DNA of 64,000 nucleotides from Symbiodinium sp. CCMP2592 (GCA_905221615.1 CAJNDT010001013.1:62001-126000); one strand, 5' to 3'; positions 9,900-21,516 are shown, counted from the stretch's first letter. Notes: a model not told the origin generated them from the sequence alone. Translations and numbers: made by a program.

Positions 9900-10088
9900 C
9901 TTGCCCTGGACTCAGCAAGGCCGACTGGAGCCCAATTCGTACGAGCAGGACAGACCCGTCTCTACCTTGGGGGGTTCCTTTAAGATTGACAGGGTTTAGG
10001 GTTTAGGGTTACCTTAAGCCCTAAACCGATACTCTCACCGACACCCCAAGCCCTAAACATGGTGAGTAGTTGTATGAGACTTCTTCAG

Positions 10089-10238
10089 CGGACCGAAACA
10101 GCCTCGCCTTGTTTGGAGCGTGTGAGGTGCCAGTGTCGACCGAGCTGACTTCGACTTCCGGTACAACGTCTTCGGACAATTCTTCGACAGAGGCAGCGGC
10201 TTTGAGGGAGACGGCAATGGAATCGCTGTTGGTATGGC
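10089..10238 (+). CDS. Candidate exon, Ser/Thr-rich
   Basis: Acceptor GAGACTTCTTCAG, then DRNSLALFGACEVPVSTELT, SGTTSSDNSSTEAAAL and RETAMESLLVW, ending at a GTAGGT donor (10239). It lies immediately before a 600-bp minisatellite and is in the same frame as the exon that follows it (10861). Confidence 0.5.
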
Positions 10239-10250
10239 GTAGGTATGCAT

Positions 10251-10860
10251 CCAGCATCCAGCATCCACCATCCACCCTCACCACCCTCACCACCCTCACC
10301 ACCCTCACCACCCTCACCACCCTCACCACCCTCACCACCCTCACCACCCTCCACCCCTCCACCCTCCACCCTCCACCCTCCCCTCCACCCTCCACCCTCC
10401 ACCCTCCACCCTCCACCCTCCACCCTCCACCCTCCACCCCCACCCTTCACCCTCCACCCTCCACCCTCCACCCTCCACCCTCCACCTCCACCCTCCACCC
10501 TCCACCCTCACCCTCTCCACCCTCCACCCTCCACCACCCTCTCCACCCTCCACCTCTCCACCCTCCACCCTCCACCCCCCTCCACCTCTCCACTCCACCC
10601 TCCACCCTCTCCCACCACCCTCCACCACCCTCCACCACCCTCCACCACCCTCCACCACCCTCCACCACCCTCCACCACCCTCCACCACCATCCACCATCA
10701 GCACCATCAGCACCATCACCACCATCACCACCATCACCACCATCACCACCATCACCACCATCACCACCACCACCGCCACCACCGCCACCACCGCCACCAC
10801 CGCCACCACCGCCACCACCGCCACCACCGCCACCACCGCCACCTCCGCCACCACGCCAGC
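10251..10860 (+). repeat. CCACCCTC / ACCACCCTC minisatellite and (CCACCG)n
   Basis: About 600 bp of pyrimidine-rich tandem repeats: (CACCCTCAC)n, then CCACCCTCCACCCTC variants, then CACCATCAC and CACCGCCAC units. It is open in all three plus-strand frames, so its ORFs are not evidence for protein. If spliced it would be an extreme pyrimidine tract before the acceptor at 10858-10860. Confidence 0.9.
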
Positions 10861-10999
10861 CACGAGGGTCACGGAGACTGTCAGAGCCAAAGCGTCACCG
10901 TTGAAAGTTTCGGTTCGGGGGTTCCCGAGACCCTGCCATTGCCTCGCCCTGCCAGTCAAAGCACAATTTCTTGTCTATGAATGTGCGTCTTACGTATGA
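10861..10999 (+). CDS. Candidate terminal exon after the minisatellite
   Basis: Acceptor CCACGCCAG, then ATRVTETVRAKASPLKVSVR, GFPRPCHCLALPVKAQ and FLVYECASYV with TGA at 10997-10999. It is in the same frame as 10089-10238 across the repeat, so either both are exons or the repeat is translated as a Pro/Thr/Leu-rich linker (one frame is open from 10070 to 10999). Confidence 0.4.
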
Positions 11000-11214
11000 T
11001 CAATATCGGAGCTGAATACTTGCAATAGTATTGAGCAGGGTACCTGATCATAACTGTAGAATGTAACACATCCCAAGACCTTGTTTTGATCGTAACTGTA
11101 GCCTGTAACATATCCCAAAACCTTACTTGAAGTATTGAGGCCACATAACCCTGGAGTCCACCAGGAGAGGCAGCACTCAAGCTCTCCACTCTTAGGGCTG
11201 TTTTGAAGGTATGC

Positions 11215-11395
11215 CCTAAACCCTGAACCTCCTTTCTAGGGTCCCTTTAAAGGCCTTAAAAACCCTAAAGGAACCCTTCAAGAAACGCTTAAAGGAAGCC
11301 TTTACAGAATCCTTTAAGGAACCCTGAAAGGAACCCTTTAAGGAACCCTTAACGTAAATCCTTAAAGGAACCCGATTCCCTTAACGATTCCCTTA
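11215..11395. repeat. Imperfect ~24-bp tandem repeat (AAAGGAACCCTTTAAGG type)
   Basis: Seven or so drifting units of CCTTTAAGGAACCCTTAAAG. Similar AAGGAACCC or GTAGAACCC runs occur at 11655-11830, 31480-31530, 59055-59180 and 59660-59815. No coding content. Confidence 0.6.
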
Positions 11396-11398
11396 AAG

Positions 11399-11505
11399 GC
11401 CGGCGATTCGCCCAAGTGAAGCTGAAGCGCGGGCAGTGGAATTCCATGGCTCTGGCGCTCCACGAGGAGTCCGCGGTCTACTTCATCAACGACCGACAGG
11501 CGAAG
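11399..11505 (+). CDS. Candidate exon, lectin/LamG-like flavour
   Basis: Acceptor GATTCCCTTAAAG, then RRFAQVKLKRGQWNSMALAL and HEESAVYFINDRQAKK. Only this frame is convincing, and GC rises sharply against the flanks. The pattern GQWNS-x-AL-x-x-x-x-x-x-AVYFIN recalls the core strands of concanavalin/LamG-type domains, but this is resemblance only. No canonical GT donor is obvious; AAG|AAAAGG is unclear. Confidence 0.5.
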
Positions 11506-11509
11506 AAAA

Positions 11510-11655
11510 GGGGTTGTGGAGGCTTTTAGGGGTTTGGGGTTTAGAGGTTTAGGGGTTTAGGGGTTTGGGGTTTGGGGTTTAGCGGTTTAGGGGTTGAGGG
11601 GTTTGGGGATTCAGGAGGGTTTAGGGGGTTAGGGCTTTAGGGTTGTAGGTTAAAG
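11510..11655 (+). repeat. G-rich telomere-like tract
   Basis: Irregular GGTTTAGGGGTTTAGGGG units following the exon at 11399-11505. Confidence 0.7.
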
Positions 11656-11973
11656 GGGTCTTGCAAAGGGTTCTAAAAGGGCTTCTAAAAGGGGCTACTG
11701 TAAGGGTTCTTCAGAGGGGTTCTGTAAGGGTTAACTCTGAGCTTCTAGAAGGATTCTGTAAAGCATTCTACAAGGGTTACTATAACGGCTCTGCAGGGAT
11801 TCTGTAAAGGGTTCTATAGGGCTTCCACGAGCTGTGTTTATGCCCTCGACCCAAAGCCAAGTGTCACTTTCCTTCTTGTTTGCACTCGGCTCGTTATCAA
11901 CTGGACTTTGATTTTCGTGAAAACGCGCCTCAGCCCACTTGGCCATCGTCAGACGGACTTGTGGTGTCGTCAG

Positions 11974-12325
11974 GGAGGAAGTGTCGAAGTCGTCTGCGGA
12001 GTTGGAGTTGGTTTTGGTCATGGGTTGGTTCGAAGCCTTTGGAACCTGCCAGGTCGATGTAGCAGGGGCTTCTGAGGCAGCCGTGTTCAACGCTGTAAAC
12101 GCCCAGGAACTTGTTAAATATCGATCCCTGATTGGGAAGCCTGTAGAATGCTATGATGATGCTATGTATGCGAAGGGATCCAACATCCTGAACCCGCAAG
12201 TGAGGTCCGAACCTGCAGCGCTACGCTGTCCCTGGACCTCAAACCCAAAGCCCTACAGCCCTGGAGCCATGAACCCAAACCCCTTTATCATCATTATTCT
12301 GAGTCGCCCCGTTCCTAAACCCTAA
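11974..12325 (+). CDS. Candidate exon(s), unknown protein
   Basis: Acceptor GTGGTGTCGTCAG. The plus frame reads EEVSKSSAELELVLVMGWFE, AFGTCQVDVAGASEAAVFNA, VNAQELVKYRSLIGKPVECY, DDAMYAKGSNILNPQ. Native-looking coding ends near 12210; after that the frame enters CCCTAAACCC-type sequence and stops at 12323-12325. There is no ATG at the upstream edge, so it is an internal or terminal exon. The opposite strand is partly open but less protein-like. Confidence 0.5.
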
Positions 12326-12837
12326 AACCCTTCAACCCCAAACCCCCAAACCCTAAACCCGAACCGTAAACCCCTAAACCCCCTAAACCTTGTAACCGTC
12401 CCTCCATGACAGGTCCATTTTGTTGAGCTCTCACCACGCCAACTGCCGACGAAGACTCCAGCCATAGGAGCGCTTCTGCTGACTTTTTGGTGGGGTTTAG
12501 GGTTTGGGGTTTAGGGGTTTAGGGTTTAGGGGTTTAGGCTTTAGGGTTTAGGGCACAGAAGCCTGAATGATTACTAAGACTTTCCCCAATAACCGTGGTA
12601 CAATATACACCCGAACCGTATGCTACTTACTGTTAGAGCAGAACCCTACTACTAACCCTTTCAAAACCTTTGAAAGGAACCCTTTTAAGGTACCCTTGCA
12701 GGAACCCTCTTCTAATCATTCTGGCCCCTACTTGTGGCCGACAAGACCTACCGTTTTTCAGAACTGCATGCATAGAAACCACAGAGAGTAGCCCCAAAAC
12801 AGCAGGTGTCGTCGATTACAGGTACAGGATATATATG

Positions 12838-12940
12838 TGTATGTATGGATATGTATACATACACATACACATACACACACATACATACCCTATGCTCTAT
12901 CTGTTTATATATGTATATATATATATATGTGGTCACATCC
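12838..12940. repeat. TATG/ACAC microsatellite
   Basis: Alternating TATGTG, ACATACAC and (TA)n runs. The ORFs across it are low-complexity shadows. Confidence 0.8.
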
Positions 12941-13159
12941 CCCCCACGATCCACCCCGGCCTTCGTGTCAATACTCCTGTGCAGTCTTCTGTCCCAAGAT
13001 GTCCTAGAGCCCGAATCTATAGGTATTTTACGGTGTGTTCTGCACTTCATGTGCATGTCTACCTGACTTTTTTCTTCCTTTATATCACAGGTAAACAAGC
13101 CGAAACCAAAACCAGATTCTGGTTCTGGATTCGGGGTTTGTCGAACTACTTAAGATGTG

Positions 13160-14400
13160 CAGTTTGAATCGACATAGCTCGTCTTCTCTTTATACCATAA
13201 AGGGTAAGGACAACTCCTTCAGTGAAAACAAACATGCCAGTGGCATGTTTGGCTGACTAGCAACAACACTAAACAGAGGTGTTGCCCATCTATCCATAAA
13301 AAACAAAGCCTGGCTCTTTATAAGACATGGAAAGGAACTTTTATAAGACATGGAAAGGAACCTCGTAAGACATGGAAAGGAACCTCCATGTATCTTCATG
13401 CTTCAATGGAACCTAGGACAACTCCATACCTTCAAACTTAGAAAAGACAAGGGAAGCTCAGTTGTTCTTTCTCAGGTGCTGGTGTTTTCTTTCATTAGGA
13501 ATCTTGTTTCATCACAATAAACACCAGAAGCCACCTTAGCCCCTTATCAGTCGCTGGAACTCAGTGGCTGGAACTCAACGAGTTCTTATAATATGCCAAT
13601 ACTAGGGAAAGAAATGGTCTCCCTCCACCAAACTCCAAATACATTCGGTCACAAGTAGAGTATGTCGAGCTTCTTACGCTTTATACTTGCATCTTGAAAG
13701 CATTCGCTGTTCTTCTCAACACGTTTGCTGTTGTTCTTATTAAAAGATGCAAGACGATCCTTGCTCAGAACATATACGTAACCGAGCTCCGTTGCACCGC
13801 GCTACTCGCACATGTGATATAGCTCCTGCCATTTTTGAATACAGCATGAAACAGCTTCAGACCTCTCCTCATAGCCTCCGAGAATGGCTTAAAGCAATAA
13901 AACACTTGACTTACCTCTTGAGTATGATTTTGCTCCACGAGAGAAGAGTTGGTACCGCCAGTAATCGAAGCAGTTGAAAGCTCATTTACCAGGTTCCTCA
14001 GTGTAGCCTGAATGGTCCTGGTATTCGTTTTGTATAAGGGAACCCCAAAAGTAATAAGGCAGGACAGCACTATTGGGGAACTCACTTCATAGGCAATGAT
14101 ATGAAATATTGGAGCTTACCAGTTTCTTTAGTTTGTAAGTAATATAAAATACAAGAAATACTTGTTCTTGCTCAAGTAGCAGGCAATAGTTTAAACGGTT
14201 AGCAAGATCTTACCTCGATGCAGATACAAGAATTCGACAGCATCTAAGCATGATGTACAGTTCAACGAACATGTGCATTCACATCAAACCTTCTAAACCA
14301 TCCACAAACACAGGCAGGTTTCAATCTTCTAAAGTACAGCTGTTCTTCTATTTTTCTTGAGCACATGTGATCTTAACAACAGCCATGACTTTGTTCGATG
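13160..14400. other. Gene-poor AT-richer segment without telomere-like tracts
   Basis: No convincing exon, fold-back or TTTAGGG tract was seen. A 21-22 bp tandem triplet (ATAAGACATGGAAAGGAAC) sits at 13318-13386. Both strands carry short unconvincing ORFs. Confidence 0.5.
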
Positions 14401-14533
14401 AAAGAAGCAAGAGCACAGTTTGGAACTGAAGCAATTGAAGGCTCACGTATGAGTACGTTGTACGGCTGTTCTTCTATTGCTTCTGCATTTCAGGCTTCAG
14501 GAATCTTGCGAAATGCGAGGCTGGCAATGTTCT

Positions 14534-14790
14534 GGCATCCGAGGTTGCCAAAACATCGCCAGGCTCGAATTTCCCCAAAGTTTGCAAAGCCTGAAGTGCG
14601 AAAACCTCGCCAGGCTCCAATTTCCCCAAACTCCTAAAATCCTGGCATCTATGAGGCATGCGGGGTCGTAGTTGCAGAGATTTTGGGAGTTTTGGGGAAA
14701 TCGGAGCCTGGCGATGTTTTCGGACTTCCAGCTTTGCAAACTTTGGGGAAATTGGAGCTTGGTGATGTTTTCACATCGGAGGTTGCCCAC
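14534..14790. repeat. Large fold-back with ~110-bp arms
   Basis: Left arm (14534-14650) and right arm (14670-14790) are reverse complements at about 85% by eye. Shared blocks include AACATCGCCAGGCTC, TTTCCCCAAAGTTTGCAAAG and CTCCAATTTCCCCAAA. Each arm holds two related ~60-bp subunits, so it is an inverted duplication of a tandem dimer. Confidence 0.75.
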
Positions 14791-14936
14791 CTCCCATGAT
14801 CCACTGCTTGAAAGCAGGTTCGGGTGGATCAGGGGGGGGGGGAGCATATGTGTCTACGAAGGAAGGAACTAGCTTCGCTGATCGATACGTAGCACCGTTC
14901 ACCCTCCATGGCTAGACTTAGAGAGTCTGCTGACAG

Positions 14937-15048
14937 TACTCGGAGGTTCATGCGTAGTTATAAGTGGGATTGAAAGTAGGGTAAGGAGAGTTATTACCCA
15001 AATCAGGGGACATAACTCCTTGTATAACCAGCCCCGAACCTCCAAGTA
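14937..15048. repeat. Fold-back element F2
   Basis: Left end TACTCGGAGGTTCATGCGTA, right end CCCCGAACCTCCAAGTA; it contains the family-typical GGGGACATAACTCC. Next to a CCCTAAACCC tract. Confidence 0.65.
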
Positions 15049-15117
15049 GAGTAGAAAAAAGCTTGGTAGCCCGAAAACCCTAAAGCCTGAACCCTGAAAG
15101 CCTTAAACCGTTTTTTA

Positions 15118-15795
15118 CCAGCCAGGTTGATACCCCTACATACTAAACCCTAAACCCTGAACCCCCGAACTCTAAACCCTAAACCCTAAACCAGAAACCC
15201 CACCCAAAAAAAAAACACCTACAACCTCTGAACCCTGAACCCTAAACCCTATACCCTATAACCCCTGAACCCTAAACCCTATACCCTATAACTCCTGAAC
15301 CCTAAACCCTAAACCCTGTAACTCCTGGACCCTAAACCCTAAACCCTGTAACTCCTGAACCCTAAACCCTATATACCCTATAACCCCTGAACCCTAAACC
15401 CTATACCCTATAACCCCTGAACCCTAAACCCTATACCCTATAACTCCTGAACCCTAAACCCTAAACCCTGTAACTCCTGGACCCTAAACCCTAAACCCTG
15501 TAACTGCTGGACCCTAAACCCCAAACCCTATAACCCCTGGACCCTAAACCCTATACCCTATAACTCCTGGACCCTAAACCCTAAACCCTATAACCCCTGA
15601 ACCCTAAACCCTATACCCTATAACTCCTGAACCCTAAACCCTAAACCCTGTAACTCCTGGACCCTAAACCCTAAACCCTGTAACTGCTGGACCCTAAACC
15701 CTAAACCCTATAACCCCTGGACCCTAAACCCTATACCCTATAACTCCTGGACCCTAAACCCTAAACCCTATAACCCCTGAACCCTAAACCCTATA
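15118..15795. repeat. Telomere-like array with 30-bp unit and 180-bp higher-order repeat
   Basis: From about 15222 the tract is built of 30-bp units, each three CCCTAAA-like heptamers plus a variant TAACYCCTG spacer. Units 15418-15597 and 15598-15777 form a 180-bp six-unit block repeated in the same order with a single difference (CCCC for CCCT). It is an interstitial array; both flanks are ordinary DNA. Confidence 0.85.
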
Positions 15796-15894
15796 GCCCC
15801 AAGTAAGGTCTACGGCTTCACAACGTCGTATCGAGCCAGAGCCTTCTCGGTCCGTCCGATTCGGCCCCAGGCCGGGTATTACAAAGTAAAGGGC

Positions 15895-16115
15895 CTAGGG
15901 CGTTTAGGGTTTCGGGTTTGGGGCGTTTAGGGTTTGGGGTTTGGGGTTTAAAAGTTTAGGGTAAAGGGTTTGGGGTTTAGGGCTTGGGGTTCAGAAGTGT
16001 AGGGTTAAAGGGTTGAGGGTTTTGGGGTTCAGAAGTTTAGGGTAAAGGGTTTAGGGTTTGGGGTGTAAGGTTTGGGGTTTAAGGTTTCGGGTTTAGGGGG
16101 CTTGGCATTACAGGA
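15895..16115. repeat. Telomere-like tract in the opposite orientation
   Basis: TTTAGGG/TTTGGGG units on the plus strand, 100 bp after the C-strand array ends. The strand switch brackets a GC-rich 80-bp island (15810-15890). Confidence 0.8.
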
Positions 16116-16119
16116 ATAG

Positions 16120-18030
16120 GAGGTGCTATAGAGGCAGACTTGAACGCTCAGAGCAAGTGCTCCCCTTGATACCGAAGGAGAAGTATTGAATTTCGTTGGG
16201 TGAAGATTTAAACGGAGCTCACGTAGTTTAGGATCCAGGGTGGTAAGGCTTTGGGCCCAGCCTTTCGTGTGTTTGGGCTTCTAGCTCTTAGGTTTCGTTG
16301 TTCGAAGCTTTGGTTTTTCAGGGTTTTAAGAGCCTTGCTTTGGAGGCTTCGGTGAAGCATCCGAAGCCCAAGTCCTAGATCATCAGGAACTTTGATCTTG
16401 TCCCAGTATTTCGGGAAGGACATAGCTCTAGGTAACATGCTGCCGCTGTGATGGTAACATCGTTTGTAGATTCTCCTCAACCCCATGTAAAGCCGCCTAC
16501 TATCCCAGTTTACAAGGCAATATAAGAACAGCCCAGTATGCCCTAAACTTCAAACCCGACACCCCCCCCCAAACCCTGACTCCTGCTTGGAGTCAAAGGC
16601 ATATTCACTTTAAAAAAGAACCCTCAACCCTAAACCTTAACACCGGAATCATGAGAGCGAGTTATCTCACTGCCCTTAGAGAGGTCTTGACGATGTTGCC
16701 TGCGTCAAGCAAGGACTGGCCGGGCTCTAGGGTTGGGTTGGCGACCAGCTGTGGCTCCTTCTTGTTACGTTTTTATTATTTCATACAATACATGGTACCA
16801 TGTTTACTATGAAACTCTATATTATCAAACCATATCATACCGGATTAGGCTTAGGGTTTGCGCCCCATATGCATGCAACGAAGCATGTTGATGCATGTCG
16901 TCGACAGCAAAGGTAGCCCGGGAGCCGTGGCATCAACAGAAGGGTGCAGGTTTTCGGACCCGTTTTCGGTTTAGGGTTTCGGGCTGAGGGGTTAGGATTT
17001 CGGGCTTAGGGTTTAGGGGCTTGAGCTCGCAGGGTACCTAAAGCCCACCACGTCTGAGCCCCAAACCCTAATCCCTAAACAATGAACCCTGATCCCTAAA
17101 CCCTGGGACCCGAACCCTAAACCCGAACCCCAGCCAGCACAACTCATGCCTTCCGCAGCTTTGCTCTGCATCCCCGCCCTCCGTTGCATTGTTTGTTGCC
17201 AGTCGTGAACCGATCGAGGTTTCAGATCAGCTTTTGGCTTCATGATGCATTATATTGCAGTGTTCGTACTATTGCATAACAAATCCGAAAACATCGTTGG
17301 GTGCATTACATAGTATATATATATATGTATATAAACTATATCTATATGTACATACATATATGTATGTAATTATATTCATTCGCATATATATACATAATAT
17401 GAAACGTAGCGTATCTGCTTTTGTGTCCAGAGCCTGGGGTGTCCCAGGAGGTGGCAGGAAAGGGCGCTGTGTCTGTGGCCACGATAGCAGGCCTGGCCGA
17501 GAACAGAAGCGGAATCCGAAACTCATATACAATATACAGTAGGATGAAGGCCAAATAGTGCTGGGGTTCCCTCTAAGTTGCTCTGAAGGATCGAGGCTAT
17601 CGGGTTTCCAACTTTTGGGCTTCTACGATAATCTAACATAGTCCGATTTAACATAATACAGTGGAGAATATTGTAATATGATATAGTATATCAAAGTATG
17701 TTATAGTGTAGCATAATATCGTATATATATACACACACATCATGTTACATTCTAATGTCTTATGCTTATGGGTACCACAAACCCCGCAAACCCCAGCCCA
17801 AGCCTGTTCTTGTTCGGGACTCGACTCGGGTATTGATAGGGTCTAGAGTTGACAGTTTTGGGGGGGTCTCGGGGCCCTAAACCCTAAGCCCTAAACAGTG
17901 AAGGCCCTAGGCCCGAAACGACTTGAGCACTATTTCGACCGCTCCAGCGGCCTCAGACACCCATAATAGTAGTAATTGTAATTCGGGTTTAGGGTTTAGA
18001 GTTTAGGGTAAAGTAGTCATAATCGTCTGT
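16120..18030. other. Intron-like or intergenic stretch
   Basis: Holds short TTTAGGG or CCCTAAA tracts (16850, 16970, 17060-17130, 17880, 17990), TA-rich microsatellites (17310-17400, 17640-17750) and no exon I would defend. Confidence 0.5.
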
Positions 18031-18033
18031 CAG

Positions 18034-18164
18034 GCAAGGAGGTCTTGACCTTGCCGCAGGAGGATCTGGAGGACCACAGCTCAGCGATAGGAGTAGACAA
18101 AGTAGCAACTACCGGCAGCATTAGGACGGAAGCCAAACTACATCAACGACAAGCAGACGAGTAG
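18034..18164 (+). CDS. Candidate terminal exon
   Basis: Acceptor ATCGTCTGTCAG, then KEVLTLPQEDLEDHSSAIGV, DKVATTGSIRTEAKLHQRQ, ADE and TAG at 18162-18164. Acidic-basic mixed composition with native codon style; family unknown. Confidence 0.4.
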
Positions 18165-18394
18165 TACTAGTAGCGTTATCTGTTAGTAATATTGGTGCTG
18201 AATTATTAGAAGTACTAGCAGTGCTAGATATATTGGTAGTGCTAGTAATACTACTAGCCTAGCGCGCCCTGAGGCGCCTGGGCGTTTTATGACACAAATC
18301 CATCCGGAAGATGCGCATTCACGACCTGGTTGTACTGAGGATAGAGACAAGATAGCATACTAAGTCGATAGTCTGCGACGAGGTTTCTGAGACT

Positions 18395-18445
18395 AGAACT
18401 AGTAGTACCAGTAGTACCAGTAGTACCAGTAGTACGAGTAGTACC

Positions 18446-18480
<35 letters not shown>

Positions 18481-18760
18481 GAGGAGGAGGAGGAGGACTA
18501 GTGCTGGTGCTGGTGCTACTACTAGTACTAGTACTAGTACTAGTACTAGTACTAGTACTAGTACTAGTACTAGTACTAGTACTAGTACTAGTACTAGTAC
18601 TAGTACGAGCACTAGCACTAGCACTAGTACTAGTACTAGTACTAGTACTAGTAATAGTAGTACTAGCAGTAGTGGTGGTATGAGAAGTACGAGTTGTGCT
18701 CGTAGTACGAGTGGTACTAGTAGTGCTAGTAGTCTTCACGGACTGTTTGTGTTTTCGTTC
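18395..18760. repeat. (TAG)n, (ACTAGT)n complex microsatellite
   Basis: Runs of TAGTACCAG, TAG, GGA and a ~120-bp ACTAGT array. ACTAGT is self-complementary, so the array can extrude or fold. Confidence 0.9.
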
Positions 18761-19337
18761 ATGTGTTCGCAGTCATGCCAGTGATATTTGTGGCAATCAG
18801 GAGTCATGTTGGTCATAGTGCTGCAATGGTGATGTCAAGTGTCAAGTGGCAGTGGTAGTATTGGTAGTCATGGAGCTAGTAACGATCGCAATCACATGCA
18901 GAGCGCGAGAGGAGATGCTCCCTTTGGATGTTTATAGCCGGGTGTCGGCAGAGCTGGGCATTCGACCATTGATCACGTTGTCACTCGGCATGAAAATCGG
19001 GCCTACACAGAAAATCTTTGCAGGAACCACTGATCAGTAGAACAAGAAGTGGAAGTGCAAGCGCCAAGCGACCAGACACGGAGCAGCCATGAAAGCACAA
19101 AAGCTGCTATTTTCCTGTTGTTGCAGAAACAACAACTGCTACTACGATTGTTACGCTTAGTACAGCCGATACGGCCACTTCGTACGACGGCGACCACCTC
19201 TACTACATCTACCATGACCACTACGACTGCTTCGACTAGTCCGATACAGCTGCTTTGGCCAAAGAATGCAATGATGAGTACGACTACTCACGATTGCTAC
19301 AACTACCACTCCTAACTGCTACACGCTGCGATTTCGA

Positions 19338-19640
19338 CCCACCGCTGCTACTACTACTACTACTGCTACTACTACTACTGCTACTACTACTACTACTACT
19401 TCTACTTCTACTACTTCTACTACTACCACCACCACGACTGCCACAACTGTTGCCACTATGACTGCTTCCGCTGCTGCTACCAGTAGTATTCCTCCTCCTG
19501 CTGGGTCTTGCTGCTACAGCTGCTGCCGCGGCGCTGACGACCACAACCACTACTGCTACTACTACTACTACTACTGCTGCTACTACTACTGCTACTGCTA
19601 CTACTACTACTACTACTGCTAAAGATCCTCCAGTACTACT
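19338..19640. repeat. (CTA/CTG)n microsatellite
   Basis: CTACTACTG-type runs interrupted by a short GC-rich segment (19430-19545). The poly-Leu, poly-Ser and poly-Tyr ORFs here are not evidence of genes. Confidence 0.9.
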
Positions 19641-19820
19641 ACGCCTGCTACTACTGCTCCTCCTCTTCTCTTGCCCCTACTCGTACCCGTAGTGGAAGAG
19701 GCAGGCGATGACTTCTGCTTTTTGTCAAGGCCGGGCTTGCGGACTCTCTGCCTCCTGCGCCGTGATGGCTCCATCCTGGAACCGATGTCGAAGAGTTCGT
19801 TGAAGTTGGAGGACCTGTGA
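19623..19820 (+). CDS. Candidate terminal exon
   Basis: The frame is open from an upstream TAA. A pyrimidine-rich acceptor CCCCTACTCGTACCCGTAG ends at 19692, so the likely exon is 19693-19820. It reads EEAGDDFCFLSRPGLRTLCL, LRRDGSILEPMSKSSLKLED and L, then TGA at 19818-19820. A second native-looking open stretch without an ATG follows to 20077 in another frame (VSVEVPALRKDQPNRFNVRA). Confidence 0.45.
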   Translation, partial: RSSSTTTPATTAPPLLLPLLVPVVEEAGDDFCFLSRPGLRTLCLLRRDGSILEPMSKSSLKLEDL

Positions 19821-20384
19821 ACTGTGAACTGTTGGTCTCAGTCGAGGTCCCAGCTCTCCGGAAGGATCAGCCAAACCGGTTCAACGTGCGAGCCGCTGTT
19901 CTCAGAGTTAGAGGAAGGGCAGACATGCCTGCTGGAGCCACGCTGCACTACCTTATCTGCTTCCACGCAAGACAGGATGTACAGTGTAGAGTTTGTGTAA
20001 AGACGATGACGCCTGTTTGGCGTACGGTGGACATGTACAGCACCGACATCGCTGGAAGAAGGGCTGTCCTAGGCTGACAGCTGTTGCAGGGCGCCCGGTC
20101 ATGCAATTATCATTAATATAGACTTTCATTACTTTATTATTATCATCACCAGTATGTTTGGTACTCTTGTTATTATTAAGTGATCTCCGTTGCTTCTCCA
20201 GTCTCTCGTGTGCTCCGAAGGTGTTGGAACAAGCATCGGCGCTTTTCTCTGCTCCAAACCAGGCGCAGTCGGGTTGCAGTGTCTTGTTTTCTTCGGTTGG
20301 AGACTGCAATGCTTGATGGCATTGTCGCGTGGTTGTCGAGAGAAACCGCCCAGGAAGTCGTGATCCCTTGCTGTTCTGTTGCAG

Positions 20385-20493
20385 GCCTTGCCTGGAGAGT
20401 CTGCCACGCCTGCGTCCGGTAGCCATTCGCCGGCGAAAGAGGTGCTCGGGACTGGTGTACAAGCCCGGACACCCGAAGTTCGAAGTCATGACG
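20385..20493 (+). CDS. Candidate internal exon with strong splice sites
   Basis: Acceptor TTGCTGTTCTGTTGCAG and donor ACG|GTAAGT bracket 109 bp. Two frames are open: one reads GLVYKPGHPKFEVMT at its end, the other PGESATPASGSHSPAKEVLG. Upstream, 20199-20350 is also open after CTTCTCCAG and may be a separate exon. Confidence 0.5.
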
Positions 20494-21516
20494 GTAAGTG
20501 TAATCATATGCAGTTCTTTTTGGGTCCTCCCTGTTTCCACCTGCCCGAAACTCTCAACCTTCGTCCATGCCAATGACATTGGAAGCACGTTGGTTTAGGT
20601 CCGTCAACCGGTGGAGACACCTAGCATCCCAGAACACCGAAACCCCGAAGCCCTGGAACCCTATACCCTAAACCCCAAACCCCGAAAACCCCAAGGACAA
20701 AGGGTCAGGATTTGGTACTAAAGATAATCATAATCGTAATCTTAATACCAGTCATCATAACAATAGTGATAGTAATAGTCATAGCAACAAGAGAAATAGT
20801 AATAGTAGTGCCAATCAAAATAACAATATTCGTGATAACAACAATAGTAGTACCAATAAAAAATAGCAGTATTCGTGAGAACAATGCTAGTATACCTTAA
20901 GCCGGAGCCTGGGGTCGCCACAGGAGCAGCCGGGCAAGCGAGGGAGCAGCAGAGAGGCGCCGGCCGGCGGTTACTGTCGGAGTCGGAAGAATTGCCGATA
21001 TGCTTCCTTAGGTTTCCTAACTTCAGTTTAAACGTTATATATGTGTGTATTTTTATACACACATACATGTATTTATGTGTATGTATGCATGTCCCAGATC
21101 CTTAGACTTCCCTTCGCGGAACCTATATTACCGCTTGGGTTTCCGTAAGATACTCACTACAAGGAAGGTTCTCACAGGTGGCGCAAAGAGGCAAAGGGAC
21201 CTCTGGTCAATTTCATGTATCGCCCCGATCAAAGCCTACCACGCCCACCCTTACCCTGAACCCAAGACCCTTCACCCTGAAACCTAATCCCTAAACCCTA
21301 AACCCCTAAACCCTAAACCCCCTACACAACCAAGGACCCTTCACCCTGAAACCTCAACCCTAAATCCCTAAACCCCTAAACCCTGAACCCAGGACCCTTC
21401 ACCCTGAAACCCAAGCCCTACTGTTTTTTTACACCGCCCCTCTGCATGGGAGCCTTAAGAATAACGTTCCTTTAAAAGGGTTCTACATGTCAGGATTACT
21501 ATGAGGGTACTATGGT

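Noticed and set aside
15118-15795. Chromosome end (true telomere)
   Set aside because: The array is irregular, flanked by ordinary sequence, and tracts of both orientations occur throughout the window.
15222-15795. CRISPR-like array
   Set aside because: The regular 30-bp units have no unique spacers; they are satellite-type repeats.
18287-18739. 150-aa Ser/Thr ORF and Leu-Val ORFs
   Set aside because: Encoded by the ACTAGT/TAG microsatellite.
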